Positions 1 to 9,566 are shown, counted from the first letter of the stretch. The stretch is 64,000 nucleotides of DNA from Oleiagrimonas sp963821885 (GCA_963821885.1 CAWGFN010000002.1:186001-250000); one strand, 5' to 3'. A program made the numbers and translations. The notes: a model not told the origin generated them from the letters alone.

Positions 1-39
1 CCCCTGGAACGCGGCGTCGGGTTCTGGGTGAACCTTTGA
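1..39 (+). CDS. Possible 3' end of a gene entering from the left edge
   Basis: Frame 1 is open from the first base and ends at TGA 37-39, giving the tail PLERGVGFWVNL. The alternation of aromatic and hydrophobic residues would fit the last strand of an outer-membrane protein, but twelve residues are too few to name a family. The call rests only on an open frame at the edge. Confidence 0.22.
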   Translation, partial: PLERGVGFWVNL

Positions 40-249
40 TCATACCAGCACCGGTGGCCGCCAGTAAGGCCTCTGCCATATTGGCCTGCCAGGCTGGATG
101 CGGCCGGGAAACGTGGCAAGTAGCCAAAAACACGAAACTTTCCGCTATGCTCGGGGAAAGATCAGGGAATTCGGGAGATCCCGCGGGAAACGGCGGCCTC
201 CACCGACACAGATGCTTGTAAGGCCCCGACCACGAGGGATCGAACGCAG

Positions 250-846
250 ATGCTGACGGAAACCACGAATACCTCCCACGACCTGCACTCGACGCGGGTG
301 CTGTCGCTGGACGCCAGCGGCCGGATCCTCGACTGGATCAGCTGGCAGGACGCCGTCTGCCTGTACGTACGCGAGGCCGTGGCCTGGACCGTGGGCGATC
401 CCTGCGTGACCGTGCACGGCGGCACCAGCCGCCTGACCGGCACCCAGACCTTGCTGCAACTGCACCCGATCGTCGCCAGCACCGGCCACTGCCGCAGCCA
501 TGCCGTGGCGCCCTCCCCGGCCCTCACCAACAATGCCCTGTTCGCGCGCGACAAGTACATCTGCATGTACTGCGGCGAGCATTTCGCGCGCAGCGCCCTG
601 ACCCGCGACCACGTCATGCCGGTCTCGCGCGGTGGTCGCGACATCTGGGAGAACGTGGTCAGTGCCTGTACCCACTGCAACCTGCGCAAGGGCAACCGCA
701 CCCCGCAGCAGGCGCACATGCCGCTGCTGGCCGTGCCCTACCGCCCCAGCTGGGTCGAGCACCTGATCCTGTCCAACCGCAACATCCTGGCCGACCAGAT
801 GCAGTTCCTGGTCAACCACCTGCCGCGCAAGCGCCGCCCCGGTTGA
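250..846 (+). CDS. HNH endonuclease family protein
   Basis: A 198-residue protein with an HNH (beta-beta-alpha-metal) nuclease fold in its C-terminal half. Visible are a CxxC zinc pair (C105, C108), the DHV segment with the catalytic His at 121, Asn 135, and a second CxxC (C140, C143) followed by NLRKGN. The first 90 residues carry no motif I recognise. The family includes restriction-type nucleases, intron-encoded nucleases and many stand-alone housekeeping proteins of unknown role; the cysteine-framed form with DH.MP..RGG is the stand-alone type common in proteobacteria. No methylase, intron or phage gene adjoins it, so a restriction or homing role is not supported. A TATGCT hexamer at 146-151 could be its -10. 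Cellular substrate unknown. Confidence 0.85.
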   Translation: MLTETTNTSHDLHSTRVLSLDASGRILDWISWQDAVCLYVREAVAWTVGDPCVTVHGGTSRLTGTQTLLQLHPIVASTGHCRSHAVAPSPALTNNALFARDKYICMYCGEHFARSALTRDHVMPVSRGGRDIWENVVSACTHCNLRKGNRTPQQAHMPLLAVPYRPSWVEHLILSNRNILADQMQFLVNHLPRKRRPG

Positions 847-979
847 ACCGACTGCGACATCGCGGACGCGACAGCGGCGCCCCGCCGGTGCCATACTTTC
901 GTCCCTGTCGCGCCATGTGCCGGATGCACCCTGGGACCACGGCCGCGACCAGCTCGCAGCACCCGTGAACCTTGGACCG

Positions 980-2869
980 ATGATCGACGCCGCACGCTAT
1001 CCCCATCTCGCCCGCATCGACAGCCCCGCCCAGCTGCGCGACGTTCCGCAGCACGAGCTCAAGGCCGTCGCCGACGAGCTGCGCGCGTACCTGATCGAAT
1101 CGGTGGCCAGCTCGGGCGGCCACTTCGGCGCCGGCCTGGGCGTGGTCGAGCTGACCGTGGCCCTGCACTACCTGTACGACACGCCCAACGACCGCCTGGT
1201 CTGGGACGTCGGCCACCAGTGCTACCCGCACAAGATCCTCACCGGCCGCCGCGACCGCATCACCACGATCAAGAAGAAGGACGGCCTGGCGCCCTTCCCG
1301 CGCCGCGAGGAAAGCGAGTACGACACCTTCGGCGTCGGCCACTCCTCGACCTCGATCTCGGCCGCGCTGGGCATGGCCATCGCCAACCAGCGCCGTGGCG
1401 ACAAGCGCAAGGTCGTCTCGGTGATCGGCGACGGCGCGATGACCGCCGGCATGGCCTTCGAGGCCATGAACCACGGCGGCGACGTCGAACCGGACATGCT
1501 GGTGATCCTCAACGACAACGGCATGTCGATCAGCGAGAACGTCGGCGCGCTGACCAAGATGCTGGCGCGCCTGCTGGCCAACCGCACCCTCAACAGCTGG
1601 CGCGAGCGGGCCAAGCGCGCGATCCCCAAGCAGTCGCTGATGGGCCGCTTCTTCAAGCGCTGGGAGGAGCACGCCAAGGGCATGTTCATGCCGTCCACGC
1701 TGTTCGAGGAACTGGGCTTCCACTACACCGGCCCGATCGACGGCCACGACATGGACCAGCTGGTCGCCGCGCTGCGCACCGTCAAGGACCTGCCCGGCCC
1801 GCAGCTGCTGCACGTGATCACCACCAAGGGCAAGGGCTACGCCCCGGCCGAACAGGCGCAGATCGACTACCACGCCGTCGGCCCCTTCGATCCCCAGGCC
1901 GGCGTGGTCAAGAAAGGCCCGGGCAAGGTGACCTACACCCAGGTGTTCGGCGACTGGCTGTGCGACATGGCCGCGGCCGACGAACGCCTGTACGGCATCA
2001 CCCCGGCGATGCGCGAAGGCTCCGGCCTGGTGCGCTTCTCGCGCGAGCACCCCGAACGCTATTTCGACGTGGCCATCGCCGAGCAGCACGCGGTGACCCT
2101 GGCCGCGGGCATGGCCTGCGAGGGCGCCAAGCCGGTGGTGGCGATCTACTCCACCTTCCTGCAGCGCGCCTACGACCAGGCCATCCACGACGTGGCCCTG
2201 CAGAACCTGGACGTGCTGTTCGCCATCGACCGCGCCGGCGTGGTCGGCCCGGACGGCGCCACGCACGCCGGAAGCTTCGACCTGACCTACCTGCGCTGCC
2301 TGCCCAACATGGTGGTGATGGCCCCGGCCGACGAGAACGAATGCCGCGCCATGCTGACCACCGGTTTCCGGCACGCCGGCCCGGCCGCGGTGCGCTACCC
2401 GCGCGGCACCGGCCCCGGCGTGGCCATCCACGAGGCGCTGGAGACCCTGCCCATCGGCAAGGCCGAACTGCGTCGCCGCGGCCACGGCCTGGCACTGCTG
2501 TCCTTCGGCGCGATGCTCGAGCCGGCCGCCGAACTGGCCGCCGAGCTGGGCGCGACGCTGGTCAACATGCGCTTCGTCAAGCCGCTCGACGAGGCCATGA
2601 TCCTGGAGCTGGCCCGCGACCACGAGGCGCTGGTCACCCTGGAGGACAACGCCATCGCCGGCGGCGCCGGCTCCGGCGTGGCCGAGTGCCTGGCCGCGCA
2701 CGGCGTCGAGGTGCCGATCCTGCACCTGGGCCTGCCCGACGCGTTCCTCGAGCACGGCAGCCGCGAGCAAGTGCTCAGCATGGCCGGCCTGGACCTGCCA
2801 TCGATGCGCCACGCCATCCGCGCGCGCTTCCCGCGGCTGGCGCAGGCGCGAGCCGCCGACGCGTCCTGA
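980..2869 (+). CDS. dxs: 1-deoxy-D-xylulose-5-phosphate synthase
   Basis: Thiamine-diphosphate enzyme that condenses pyruvate and glyceraldehyde-3-phosphate into DXP, the first step of the MEP isoprenoid pathway; it also feeds thiamine and pyridoxal synthesis. The ATG at 980 gives 629 residues beginning MIDAARYPHLARI, which matches the normal N-terminus of the family; an open frame runs upstream to 917 but adds unconserved residues. The ThDP motif GDG lies at about 150-152 with the Asn of ILNDN about 27 residues on. DVGHQCYPHKILTGR, the transketolase core (AIAEQHAVT) and RYPRG are all present. The last 14 conserved residues, MRHAIRARFPRLAQ, are encoded again at 4758, so this 3' end appears to be duplicated. 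It supplies precursors for IspB, encoded at 61.2 kb. Confidence 0.98.
   Translation: MIDAARYPHLARIDSPAQLRDVPQHELKAVADELRAYLIESVASSGGHFGAGLGVVELTVALHYLYDTPNDRLVWDVGHQCYPHKILTGRRDRITTIKKKDGLAPFPRREESEYDTFGVGHSSTSISAALGMAIANQRRGDKRKVVSVIGDGAMTAGMAFEAMNHGGDVEPDMLVILNDNGMSISENVGALTKMLARLLANRTLNSWRERAKRAIPKQSLMGRFFKRWEEHAKGMFMPSTLFEELGFHYTGPIDGHDMDQLVAALRTVKDLPGPQLLHVITTKGKGYAPAEQAQIDYHAVGPFDPQAGVVKKGPGKVTYTQVFGDWLCDMAAADERLYGITPAMREGSGLVRFSREHPERYFDVAIAEQHAVTLAAGMACEGAKPVVAIYSTFLQRAYDQAIHDVALQNLDVLFAIDRAGVVGPDGATHAGSFDLTYLRCLPNMVVMAPADENECRAMLTTGFRHAGPAAVRYPRGTGPGVAIHEALETLPIGKAELRRRGHGLALLSFGAMLEPAAELAAELGATLVNMRFVKPLDEAMILELARDHEALVTLEDNAIAGGAGSGVAECLAAHGVEVPILHLGLPDAFLEHGSREQVLSMAGLDLPSMRHAIRARFPRLAQARAADAS
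2804..2841 (+). repeat. Direct repeat copy 1, within the dxs 3' end
   Basis: Thirty-eight bases here are identical to 4758-4795, in the same orientation (42 of 43 if extended through the next five bases). They encode MRHAIRARFPRLA. The two copies bracket about 1.9 kb holding two unrecognised genes. A direct repeat of a gene's 3' end is the usual footprint of an element that entered at that end, but no integrase is visible. Confidence 0.85.
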
Positions 2870-2870
2870 C

Positions 2871-2909
2871 CCACGTGCACGCGATCCCTCGTGGATCGCA
2901 TGCACGTGG
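2871..2909. terminator. Hairpin between convergent dxs and the 2919-3506 gene
   Basis: A 17-bp inverted repeat (2871-2887 with 2893-2909, 16 of 17 paired, 5-nt loop) begins immediately after the dxs stop and ends 9 bases before the stop of the opposing gene. It lacks a clear U-tract on either strand, so termination in both directions is inferred from position and stem strength. Confidence 0.5.
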
Positions 2910-2918
2910 CTTCCTGGA

Positions 2919-3506
2919 TCACTCCTCGGCGTGCTTCATCAGGCGATCGCGCGCCGCGAGGTCGAACGTCGGCGTCACCGCCGCGCCTTCGACCTTCTTC
3001 GCATTGAGCGCGCTCTCAGGCACGCGCAGCGCGTCGATCAGTCGCCTCGGATGCGCGGCATCATAATCATCCAGCCCCTTCGCGACCTGGGCCGCCGCCA
3101 TCGTGAGTGACGGCAGGTGCGTTGCCTGCAAGTCCTTGGCATCCAGGGCGTCGGCGCAGATGCGTCGCTCGATGACCACGGCCTCGAGACCCTCCGGGCC
3201 ACAGGCCAGGTGCGCTTCAAGGCCACGATCCCGCAAGGCGGCGGTGAGCGCTCCGAGCAGCACGAGCGCGTCGGCGTCGTGCCGCTGCAGGCCGCGGATG
3301 CCGGCACTGCGCGGCACGTCGACATGCGTGGTGAGGCAAATGCCCCGCGTCTCCACCGCGCCGAGGAACACCGGCTGCTCGCAGCATGCATCGGTCTCGA
3401 TCTGGTGAACGACGCCGCTGGACAGGTCGACGGACTTGAGGACGGCCATGCCGGCCTCCTTCATCGACTTGGCAAGACGTGCCGTCATGTTGTTCTGAGT
3501 AGACAT
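2919..3506 (-). CDS. Hypothetical protein, second gene of an orphan pair
   Basis: The ATG at 3506 (MSTQNNMTARLAK) is preceded by a strong AAGGAGA site and gives 195 residues. I do not recognise the family. The protein looks soluble: no signal peptide or membrane segment, mixed alpha/beta composition, a CC pair near residue 46 (DACCEQPVF) and a hydrophobic stretch LVLLGALTAAL near the middle. It lies 25 bases after the 237-residue gene and shares its strand, so the two are probably cotranscribed. The pair sits between dxs and a copy of the dxs 3' end, which points to acquisition as a unit. A longer open frame upstream overlaps the neighbouring gene and lacks a better start. Confidence 0.7.
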   Translation of the reverse strand: MSTQNNMTARLAKSMKEAGMAVLKSVDLSSGVVHQIETDACCEQPVFLGAVETRGICLTTHVDVPRSAGIRGLQRHDADALVLLGALTAALRDRGLEAHLACGPEGLEAVVIERRICADALDAKDLQATHLPSLTMAAAQVAKGLDDYDAAHPRRLIDALRVPESALNAKKVEGAAVTPTFDLAARDRLMKHAEE

Positions 3507-3531
3507 GATCTTTCTCCTTGTCGTGTACGGA

Positions 3532-4245
3532 TCAGCGCGGCAGAACCGCGAGCGAGACGTTGTTGTCGGCGTTGTCCTGGAAATCCCCGCCACTGCGGAT
3601 GCCATGGCCGGGCAGGAAGTACAGCACCGAGAAACTGTCGCCTCCGGCAAACAGCGATACACCCAGGTCGACCTGCGACTGCACGGTCGACATGCCGCCC
3701 GACACCGCCGTGCGCAGTCGAGAATTGATCTCGCCGGAACAGAACGGGAAGCCGCCGTCGAAGTGGTAGGACCAGCCGTCCACATGGGCATGCAGATGTC
3801 CCGATCCATCCAGCGAGAAGAAGATGTAATAGGTAATCGTGCCGCTGGCGTCGGTGCAGTAGATTGGCGTGGAAATGTGGAAATCGATGTTCAGCGTGGC
3901 CAGCAACTCCCAGTCGTGGTGGCGATTCGGGTCACCGCCGCGCACGCCGCCGGGCACGTGGCCCCAGGTGACGTAGGACGTGCGCACCGGACCACTCCGC
4001 GAGGCGCCACCGGTCAGCAAGCCGTCGATGACGCCAAGGGCGATCGGATTGTTCGCCACGGCGCTCAGGTCGAGCACCTGCTCGTTGTCCGGCCGCTCGA
4101 AGACGAGCGTGGAGTGGACGTCGGGCAGGCCGTAGATCGTCGACCACGCCCAACCGCCGGCGCGATGTTCGATGTGGCTCTGCCAGAACGGCCCCGCGTC
4201 GGACGAGTGATTGCGCTTGAAAACGTATTGCGAGAGGACAGGCAT
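3532..4245 (-). CDS. Hypothetical protein, first gene of an orphan pair
   Basis: The ATG at 4245 (MPVLSQYVFKRN) has AGGAG about 6 bases upstream and gives 237 residues. No family is recognised. The protein is rich in aromatic residues, Gly, His and Ser/Thr, low in Lys, and predicted largely as beta structure (for example TITYYIFFSLDGSGHLHAHVD). There is no signal peptide. The composition resembles secreted or beta-sandwich lectin-like proteins, but that is only an impression. Codon choice is somewhat less GC-biased than dxs, which would fit acquisition. It is cotranscribed with the 195-residue gene 25 bases downstream. An extension of the frame to 4368 has no convincing ribosome site. Confidence 0.7.
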   Translation of the reverse strand: MPVLSQYVFKRNHSSDAGPFWQSHIEHRAGGWAWSTIYGLPDVHSTLVFERPDNEQVLDLSAVANNPIALGVIDGLLTGGASRSGPVRTSYVTWGHVPGGVRGGDPNRHHDWELLATLNIDFHISTPIYCTDASGTITYYIFFSLDGSGHLHAHVDGWSYHFDGGFPFCSGEINSRLRTAVSGGMSTVQSQVDLGVSLFAGGDSFSVLYFLPGHGIRSGGDFQDNADNNVSLAVLPR

Positions 4246-4757
4246 GATAAGTCTCCTGATGCCTGGATGCGGATCGCGGCGGATCGCGGCAACGATCGAG
4301 GCGCGCAGGTGGATATCCGCATCCGATTCCATTGCCAGGTGGGTCACGGCGTCCGGCGGGTCTGGCAATTCCCCCGCGCGTTCGTCATCGCCGTTGCAGC
4401 GATGGCGCGAAGGTAAAGTGACTGTTGCGAAGGCACCATGCAGCGGAGATGCTAGACGGATGGTCGTAGTCGAATCCCTCGCGACCGTACGGTTCCGCCT
4501 TCAGCACGCCTGAAACACGCGCTCGATCAAAGGGGTGCACGCGCGATATCGCCACTCGAACGGCATGAGCGCGACCCTACGGCACACCTCTCGAGGCATG
4601 CCCCTTCAACACGGCCATGCCGCCACCGACACACGGCATGGGCATGCGCCGACATACGCGACGAGGAAGTGAAATCGCGTAGGGCCAACTTCACAGGTCG
4701 CTGCATGCGCGTCATCGGCGCAGGACTGGACTGCCCCGTCCGTGGATACGGCCGATC
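4246..4757. other. Gene-free stretch upstream of the orphan pair
   Basis: About 510 bases between the start of the orphan pair and the dxs end copy. I find no frame with a ribosome site, no RNA gene and no clear hairpin. It should hold the minus-strand promoter of the pair and the right-hand junction of the acquired segment, but I cannot place either exactly. Confidence 0.5.
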
Positions 4758-4820
4758 ATGCGCCACGCCATCCGCGCGCGCTTCCCGCGGCTGGCCCAGG
4801 ACAACGCCGCCCACGGCTGA
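4758..4820 (+). pseudogene. Detached copy of the dxs 3' end
   Basis: From ATG 4758 the frame reads MRHAIRARFPRLAQDNAAHG and stops at TGA 4818-4820. Its first 38 bases are identical to 2804-2841 in dxs and the first 14 residues match the Dxs C-terminus; the last six differ (DNAAHG against ARAADAS). It has no upstream gene body and is followed at once by a hairpin terminator, as the end of dxs would have been. The simplest reading is that this is the original dxs end, displaced when the 2.8-4.7 kb segment arrived with its own version of the end. Confidence 0.75.
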
Positions 4821-4838
4821 CCCGGCCCGCTCGGCACA

Positions 4839-4870
4839 CGAAAAGACCCGCGCATCGGCGGGCCTTTTCC
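4839..4870. terminator. Bidirectional Rho-independent terminator
   Basis: An A-tract and GACCCGC pair across a short loop with GCGGGCC and TTTT. It lies just after the dxs end copy on the plus strand and 20 bases past the autotransporter stop on the minus strand, so it can serve both. Confidence 0.65.
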
Positions 4871-4889
4871 GTTGCGCTGACGCTGGCGC

Positions 4890-7800
4890 TTACCAGCGGT
4901 AGCGCACCTGCAGCATGGCGTCGTTGCCGTGGAACGCCGTGCCCCATGCGCCGTGCCACGACACCGTGGTGTCCAGCGCGCCCTTGTGCCAGGTCAGGCC
5001 CGCGCCACCGCTCAGTGCGTTCATCGGCAACGCTTCGCTGGTCACCTGGCTGCTGAAGCCGCCCAGCGTCTCGGTCACCGTGATCGCGCGGTCCCCGCGC
5101 CAGCCTTCCGTGCCCAGCTGCACCCACGGCTGCCACGCGCCCCACGAGCGGTCCAGCTTCACGCCCAGCTCGTAGTGGCTCAGGTGCTGGCTGATCTTGC
5201 CGTAGTTGCAGCGCCAGCAGGCTCATGCCCTGCTCCTGCGCCGCGCCGTAGCGCGCGTTGATCGTGTCCAGGCCGCCGTACGGCGTCAGGTTCCACGCGC
5301 CCAGCTTGGCCGTGTACTCGGCGCGCAACGCGGCGCCGAAGTAGTGGCCGTGGCTGGTCGCCTCCTGGTAGCTGTCCACGCCGCCCAGGAAACGCTTGGA
5401 GCTCTGGCTCAGCCAGCCCGAACCCATGCTGCCCGACAGCCGCCAGTCCCCCGTGCGCACGATGCCGTACACGAAGCCGCCGATCGGCTTGGCGCGCACC
5501 TGCGTCGGGCTCAGCGAGCTGGTCGTCGTCGCTCCGGCCACCGCCACGCCGACCACGAAGTCGTTGCTCAGCGCATGGCCGTAACCGGCCGCCGTGCCGT
5601 TGAACTGGTAGCGGCCCTGGCCCAGGCCGCCGCGGCCGACCATGAACTGGCCCCACGCGCCCTGGCGGCCGTCGGCCGTCGGACCCAGGCGGCCCAGAAC
5701 CGTCGTGAAGGTCTGCTCCGTGCCCAGGCTCACCGCGCCGGCGTAGTTGGCGTAGCCGGTCGAGTAGGCGTTGCCGGTCGGCGTCAGGTCGAGCAGCACG
5801 TCGTTGGCCGTGTAGCTGACCTTGCCGGTCATGTACTGACCCAGGCCCGGCGCGAAGTCGACCGTGGCGAAGGTGCCGCTGACGCCGCCGTCGGCGTGCA
5901 CCAGGGTGTAGGTCTTCTTCAGGTACGTGCCGGGATCCATCAGGATGCCCAGGCCACCGTCCAGCGTGGCCGAGCCGCCCACCAGCAGCTGGCTCGAGCC
6001 GGTGCCCGGGGTCGCGTCCGGGGTGATCTCCAGGACCAGCGTGCCACCCGCGCCCTGCACGTAGTTGCCGCCCACCGTCAGGATGCCCACGCTGCCGCCC
6101 GGCTGCACGATGCCGGCGGTGTTGGTCACGTCGCCGGTGATCGTGCCATGGCCGCCCAGCGCGCCGCCGTTCACCGTGACGCTGCCGGTCAGCACCGTGC
6201 CTGCGTCCTCTACATCGCCCACTTCGAGCTTGCCGTCGCTGACGGTCCAGGTCTCGGTATCGGCATTGGATCCGTACAGGGTCCAGGTGCTGGTGCCGGT
6301 CTTCTCGTAGGCACCGAAGCCGTAGTACACCGGGGAGCCGCTGTACGTGGTCGGCATCGCGCCGACCACCTGCGACAGGTTGAAGCTGGAATTGCCGTCA
6401 CCGCCCAGGATCAGCGTGTCGCTGCCGCCGCTGAAGCTGATCACGTTGCCGGTGAAGTGGTAGCCGGCGCGCAGTTCCAGCGTATTGCTGCCGCCGTAGA
6501 AATCGATGGCGTCGGCCTGCAGATTGCCGAGGGCGGCAGGACCGATGCCGCCACCGGCGTAGCCGGCGCCCGCACCGGCATATCCGCCCGTGATATTGCC
6601 GGCGTTGATGATGTCCGAATGGCCATAGGACACCACGCCCGCGCCGCCATAACCACCGGCGCCCTGGGTCGAGCCGGACCCGCCATCGCCGCCATCGCCA
6701 CCGGCAACGGTGCCGGTGTTCATCAGATAGAAGCCCTGGCCGACCATGCCCATGCCGCCGTGGCCGCCGATACCGCCGACAGCGTTCTCGGCCCCGCCAC
6801 CCGCACCGCCCTTGCCGCCCCGGATGGTGCCGCCTAGGTTGTAGATGCTCCCGTTGTAGGCATCGACACCCGCGCCGCCGAAGCCGCCCCTGCCGCCCGT
6901 GCCGTCGTAGCCCTGATAGTAACCGTATGCCGTGCCGCCATAACCGCCGACACCGCCGGCACCGCCGGCGATCGTGCCCTGGTTCAGGAGGCCGAAAAAC
7001 TGACCCTGGACACCGGCGCCGCCATAACCGCCATAACCGCCCTGACCGCCATAGCCGTAGCTGTCGTAGGCATAACCTCTGCCACCGGCACCGCCGACAC
7101 CACCAGCACCGCCACGGATCGTGCCGGCATTGCTGTTGCTCATGTAGGCCATGCCGACGCCCGCGCCGATGCCACCATCGCCACCACGGCCGCCACTACC
7201 GCCGTTGGCATAACCGGCTTCGCCATAGGTGTAGGCCGAGCCGCCCTGCCCGCCGACGCCGCCATTGCCGCCGCTGACGGCATTGTGATTGTCGAGATAG
7301 GAACCGAACGCCACGATCGCGCCCATGCCACCCTGACCACCGTAGCCGCCGCTGCCTGCAAACGCGCTATCGCCGCCATTGCCGTAGTAGCTTTCGCCAA
7401 AGGACAACGCGTCGCCACCCGCCGCACCCGCACCACCTGCGCCGCCACGGATCGTGCCGGTGTTCAGGGCATAGGAGTTGTTCTGGCCGTAGAAACCACC
7501 GCCACCCGCGCCGCCATCGCCACCACGCCCGCCAAAACTGGCCTGAATGTCAACGTTGTAGTACGCGCCGGCGGCACCGCCGCCACCACCGGCACCACCA
7601 AGCACCTGGTTGCTGTTGTTCAGATAGGACCCGCTGCCATCGACGGCCGTGCCGCCAGCGCCACCGGTGGCGCCGTTGGTCGAACCCGCCGCCGTACTGG
7701 TGAACTGGCCGCCCGTGCCACCCGCACCCCCGGAGATGGTGCCGGAGTTGGTGGCACTGAACGCGCCTTCACCGTACAGGCCATAACCACCCCTGACACC

Positions 7801-8532
7801 CGTGAAGCCGGTCTCCACGCCCATGCCGTTGCCGCCCTGGATCGTGCCGGCATTGGTGACCTGTGTAGTGCCGCTGCTGGAGAAAGTTGACACGCCGGCA
7901 CCGCCGCCAATGGTGCTGTTGCCGCCCTGGATCGAGCTGGAAGAGGCCACATTCAGGCTGCCGGCGCCGCTGAGGCCCACGCCGTAACCGGAGGCCGCGC
8001 CGTTGATCTGCACGCTGGACGTGTTCGTTCCCACGACCAGGCCACCGGTACTGTAGACGCCGCCGTTCAACGACGTGCCGCTGCCGGCCAGGGTCAGCGT
8101 GCCCGTGCCGCTCCAGTTCATGCGCCCCGAGCCTGTCATCGCCCCGCCGATACTCACATCGCCGGCGCCCGTGAACGTGGTGGCCTGCGTCAACGCCGGC
8201 AGGGTGCCGGACTCGGACACGCTGGTGATGCTGCCGAAATCGATGGTGCTGCCCGGGTCGCCGTTGGCCTGGTTGATGGCCCAGCTCAGCGTGCCGTTGG
8301 CGCCGCTGCCGTCATCGGTGGACGAGGTCACCGTATACGTATTCGCCGCCAGCGCCGGGGCGCTCGCGCCGATCATCAAGGCCAATGCGCAAGCCTGGAC
8401 CAGCGCGTTGCGGCGGGGCGTCGCGCCCGCCCTGGCCGAGCCTTGGCCGCCGCGCGGCGCCCTGGCGAATTCCGTGGCCACCTGCACCACGCCCAAGGCG
8501 CGGTTCCACACCAAGCGGTAGATCCTGTTCAT
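4890..8532 (-). pseudogene. Type Va autotransporter with a frameshift in the beta-barrel
   Basis: Starts at ATG 8532 with an extended signal peptide region, MNRIYRLVWNRALGVVQVAT, followed by a hydrophobic signal core ending near residue 62 (SAPALAA). The passenger is a long Gly/Ala/Asn-rich region with imperfect GGAGGxGG repeats and alternating beta strands, then a segment typical of passenger-translocation regions (GTITGDVTNTAGIVQPGGSVG), then an autotransporter barrel of about 280 residues. Near 5200-5225 the barrel frame is lost: one extra base shifts the reading from MSLLAL into a dead frame, while the true continuation (NYGKISQHLSHYELGVKLD) goes on in another frame to the expected aromatic end VRYRW and TAA at 4890. 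Family function is surface display, often adhesion. If the shift is real the barrel cannot close; if it is a sequence error the gene is intact at about 1,213 residues. Confidence 0.85.
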
Positions 8533-8608
8533 GTCGTGCCCCTGTACCGAGTCGTTGACTCACACGCCGCCTGGAGGATGCCTGGCGGATCTTGTTGTTA
8601 TCGCGCAG

Positions 8609-9418
8609 CTACACGATGCGCACCTTGTTCACGTTGGCCTTCGGGTTGCGCCAGAAGGCATCGTTCTCGAATCGCTTGAAGACGTCGGGCGGCAGCACCG
8701 TCTGGCGCTCCTCGGCCGCCACCCTGGGGCGCACGGTGTGCAACCCGGGCGTGCCCGCCTTCTTGTCGAAGGCCTCGGCGTCGAACTCGATGTGCTCGAA
8801 GTCGTGCTTGAACGGCTTCTCGCCGATGAAGTCGTAGATCGCGCGGATCGCCTTGCCGGGGTCGCTGACCAGCGTCTCGTACTGCACCAGCATCAAGCGG
8901 TCGGCATGTGCGCCGAAGAAGGCTTCCTTCAGCGCGTTGTAGGCATAGCCGACCATGCCGTCGCCCTTGGCCACGCCGTCCGCGCGGGTGTAGACCGTGC
9001 CGCCGACGGTGTAGCCGAAGATCGAGGACGGCTGGAAGGTGTTCTTCTGGATCAGCCGCTCGATGCTGTCGATCACCCACGGCATGTGTCGCACGCAGGC
9101 GATCACCTTCGATTCCGGGAACAGCTCGTTGACCACGTTCATGCGCGCGCACCAGGCGCGGCTGGTGTCGAACACCACCGCTTCGTCGCGATCGGCGTAG
9201 TAGTTGTCGACCACGCCGCGGATCACCCGCCGGCGCTGGTCGTCATGGATGAAGACGGAGAATTCGTTGCGGCCGCTCATCTCGGCCAGCATGGTGCCGA
9301 CCAGGCCCGCCACCGGCCCACTCATGCCCGCCTCGAAACGCGGATTCTGGCGCAGGATGGCCGACAGCAGCGTCGAGCCCGAACGCGGCAGGCCCGAGAT
9401 GAAATGGTATTGCGGCAT
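8609..9418 (-). CDS. Sulfotransferase family protein
   Basis: The ATG at 9418 has AGGGGGA upstream and gives 269 residues. The PAPS 5'-phosphosulfate loop PRSGST is at residues 11-16, close to the N-terminus as usual for cytosolic bacterial sulfotransferases, and VIACVRHMPWVIDS corresponds to the 3'-phosphate binding region. No signal peptide. The acceptor is unknown; families of this type sulfate lipids, glycans or small metabolites. It stands alone between the autotransporter and prmC on the same strand. A second, TPR-fused sulfotransferase lies broken at 62-64 kb. A longer frame upstream to 9514 lacks a ribosome site and overlaps the space before prmC. Confidence 0.85.
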   Translation of the reverse strand: MPQYHFISGLPRSGSTLLSAILRQNPRFEAGMSGPVAGLVGTMLAEMSGRNEFSVFIHDDQRRRVIRGVVDNYYADRDEAVVFDTSRAWCARMNVVNELFPESKVIACVRHMPWVIDSIERLIQKNTFQPSSIFGYTVGGTVYTRADGVAKGDGMVGYAYNALKEAFFGAHADRLMLVQYETLVSDPGKAIRAIYDFIGEKPFKHDFEHIEFDAEAFDKKAGTPGLHTVRPRVAAEERQTVLPPDVFKRFENDAFWRNPKANVNKVRIV

Positions 9419-9566
9419 GTTTCCCCCTGGAACGTGAGTGACGGCCCGTTCGCAAGGCCGGCGTGTCCGTCGAGCTCTTGCAAGATGCGAGCCAATTCGT
9501 TCCGTCGAATGCACTCCGGCCCGTCACTGGGCACCACGGGAGTGTACCCAATAAAACGGAACCGGG

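Noticed and set aside
812..2905. Long minus-strand frame across dxs (697 codons)
   Set aside because: Antisense to dxs in register with its GC-rich third positions; composition is Gly/Ala/Arg/His/Gln only and no family signature or ribosome site appears.
4527..4814. 95-codon minus-strand frame in the gap before the autotransporter
   Set aside because: Overlaps the dxs end copy on the other strand, no ribosome site, no recognisable features.
6927..7277. His/Arg-rich plus-strand frame inside the autotransporter
   Set aside because: Product of the GGC/GCC repeat codons read on the other strand.
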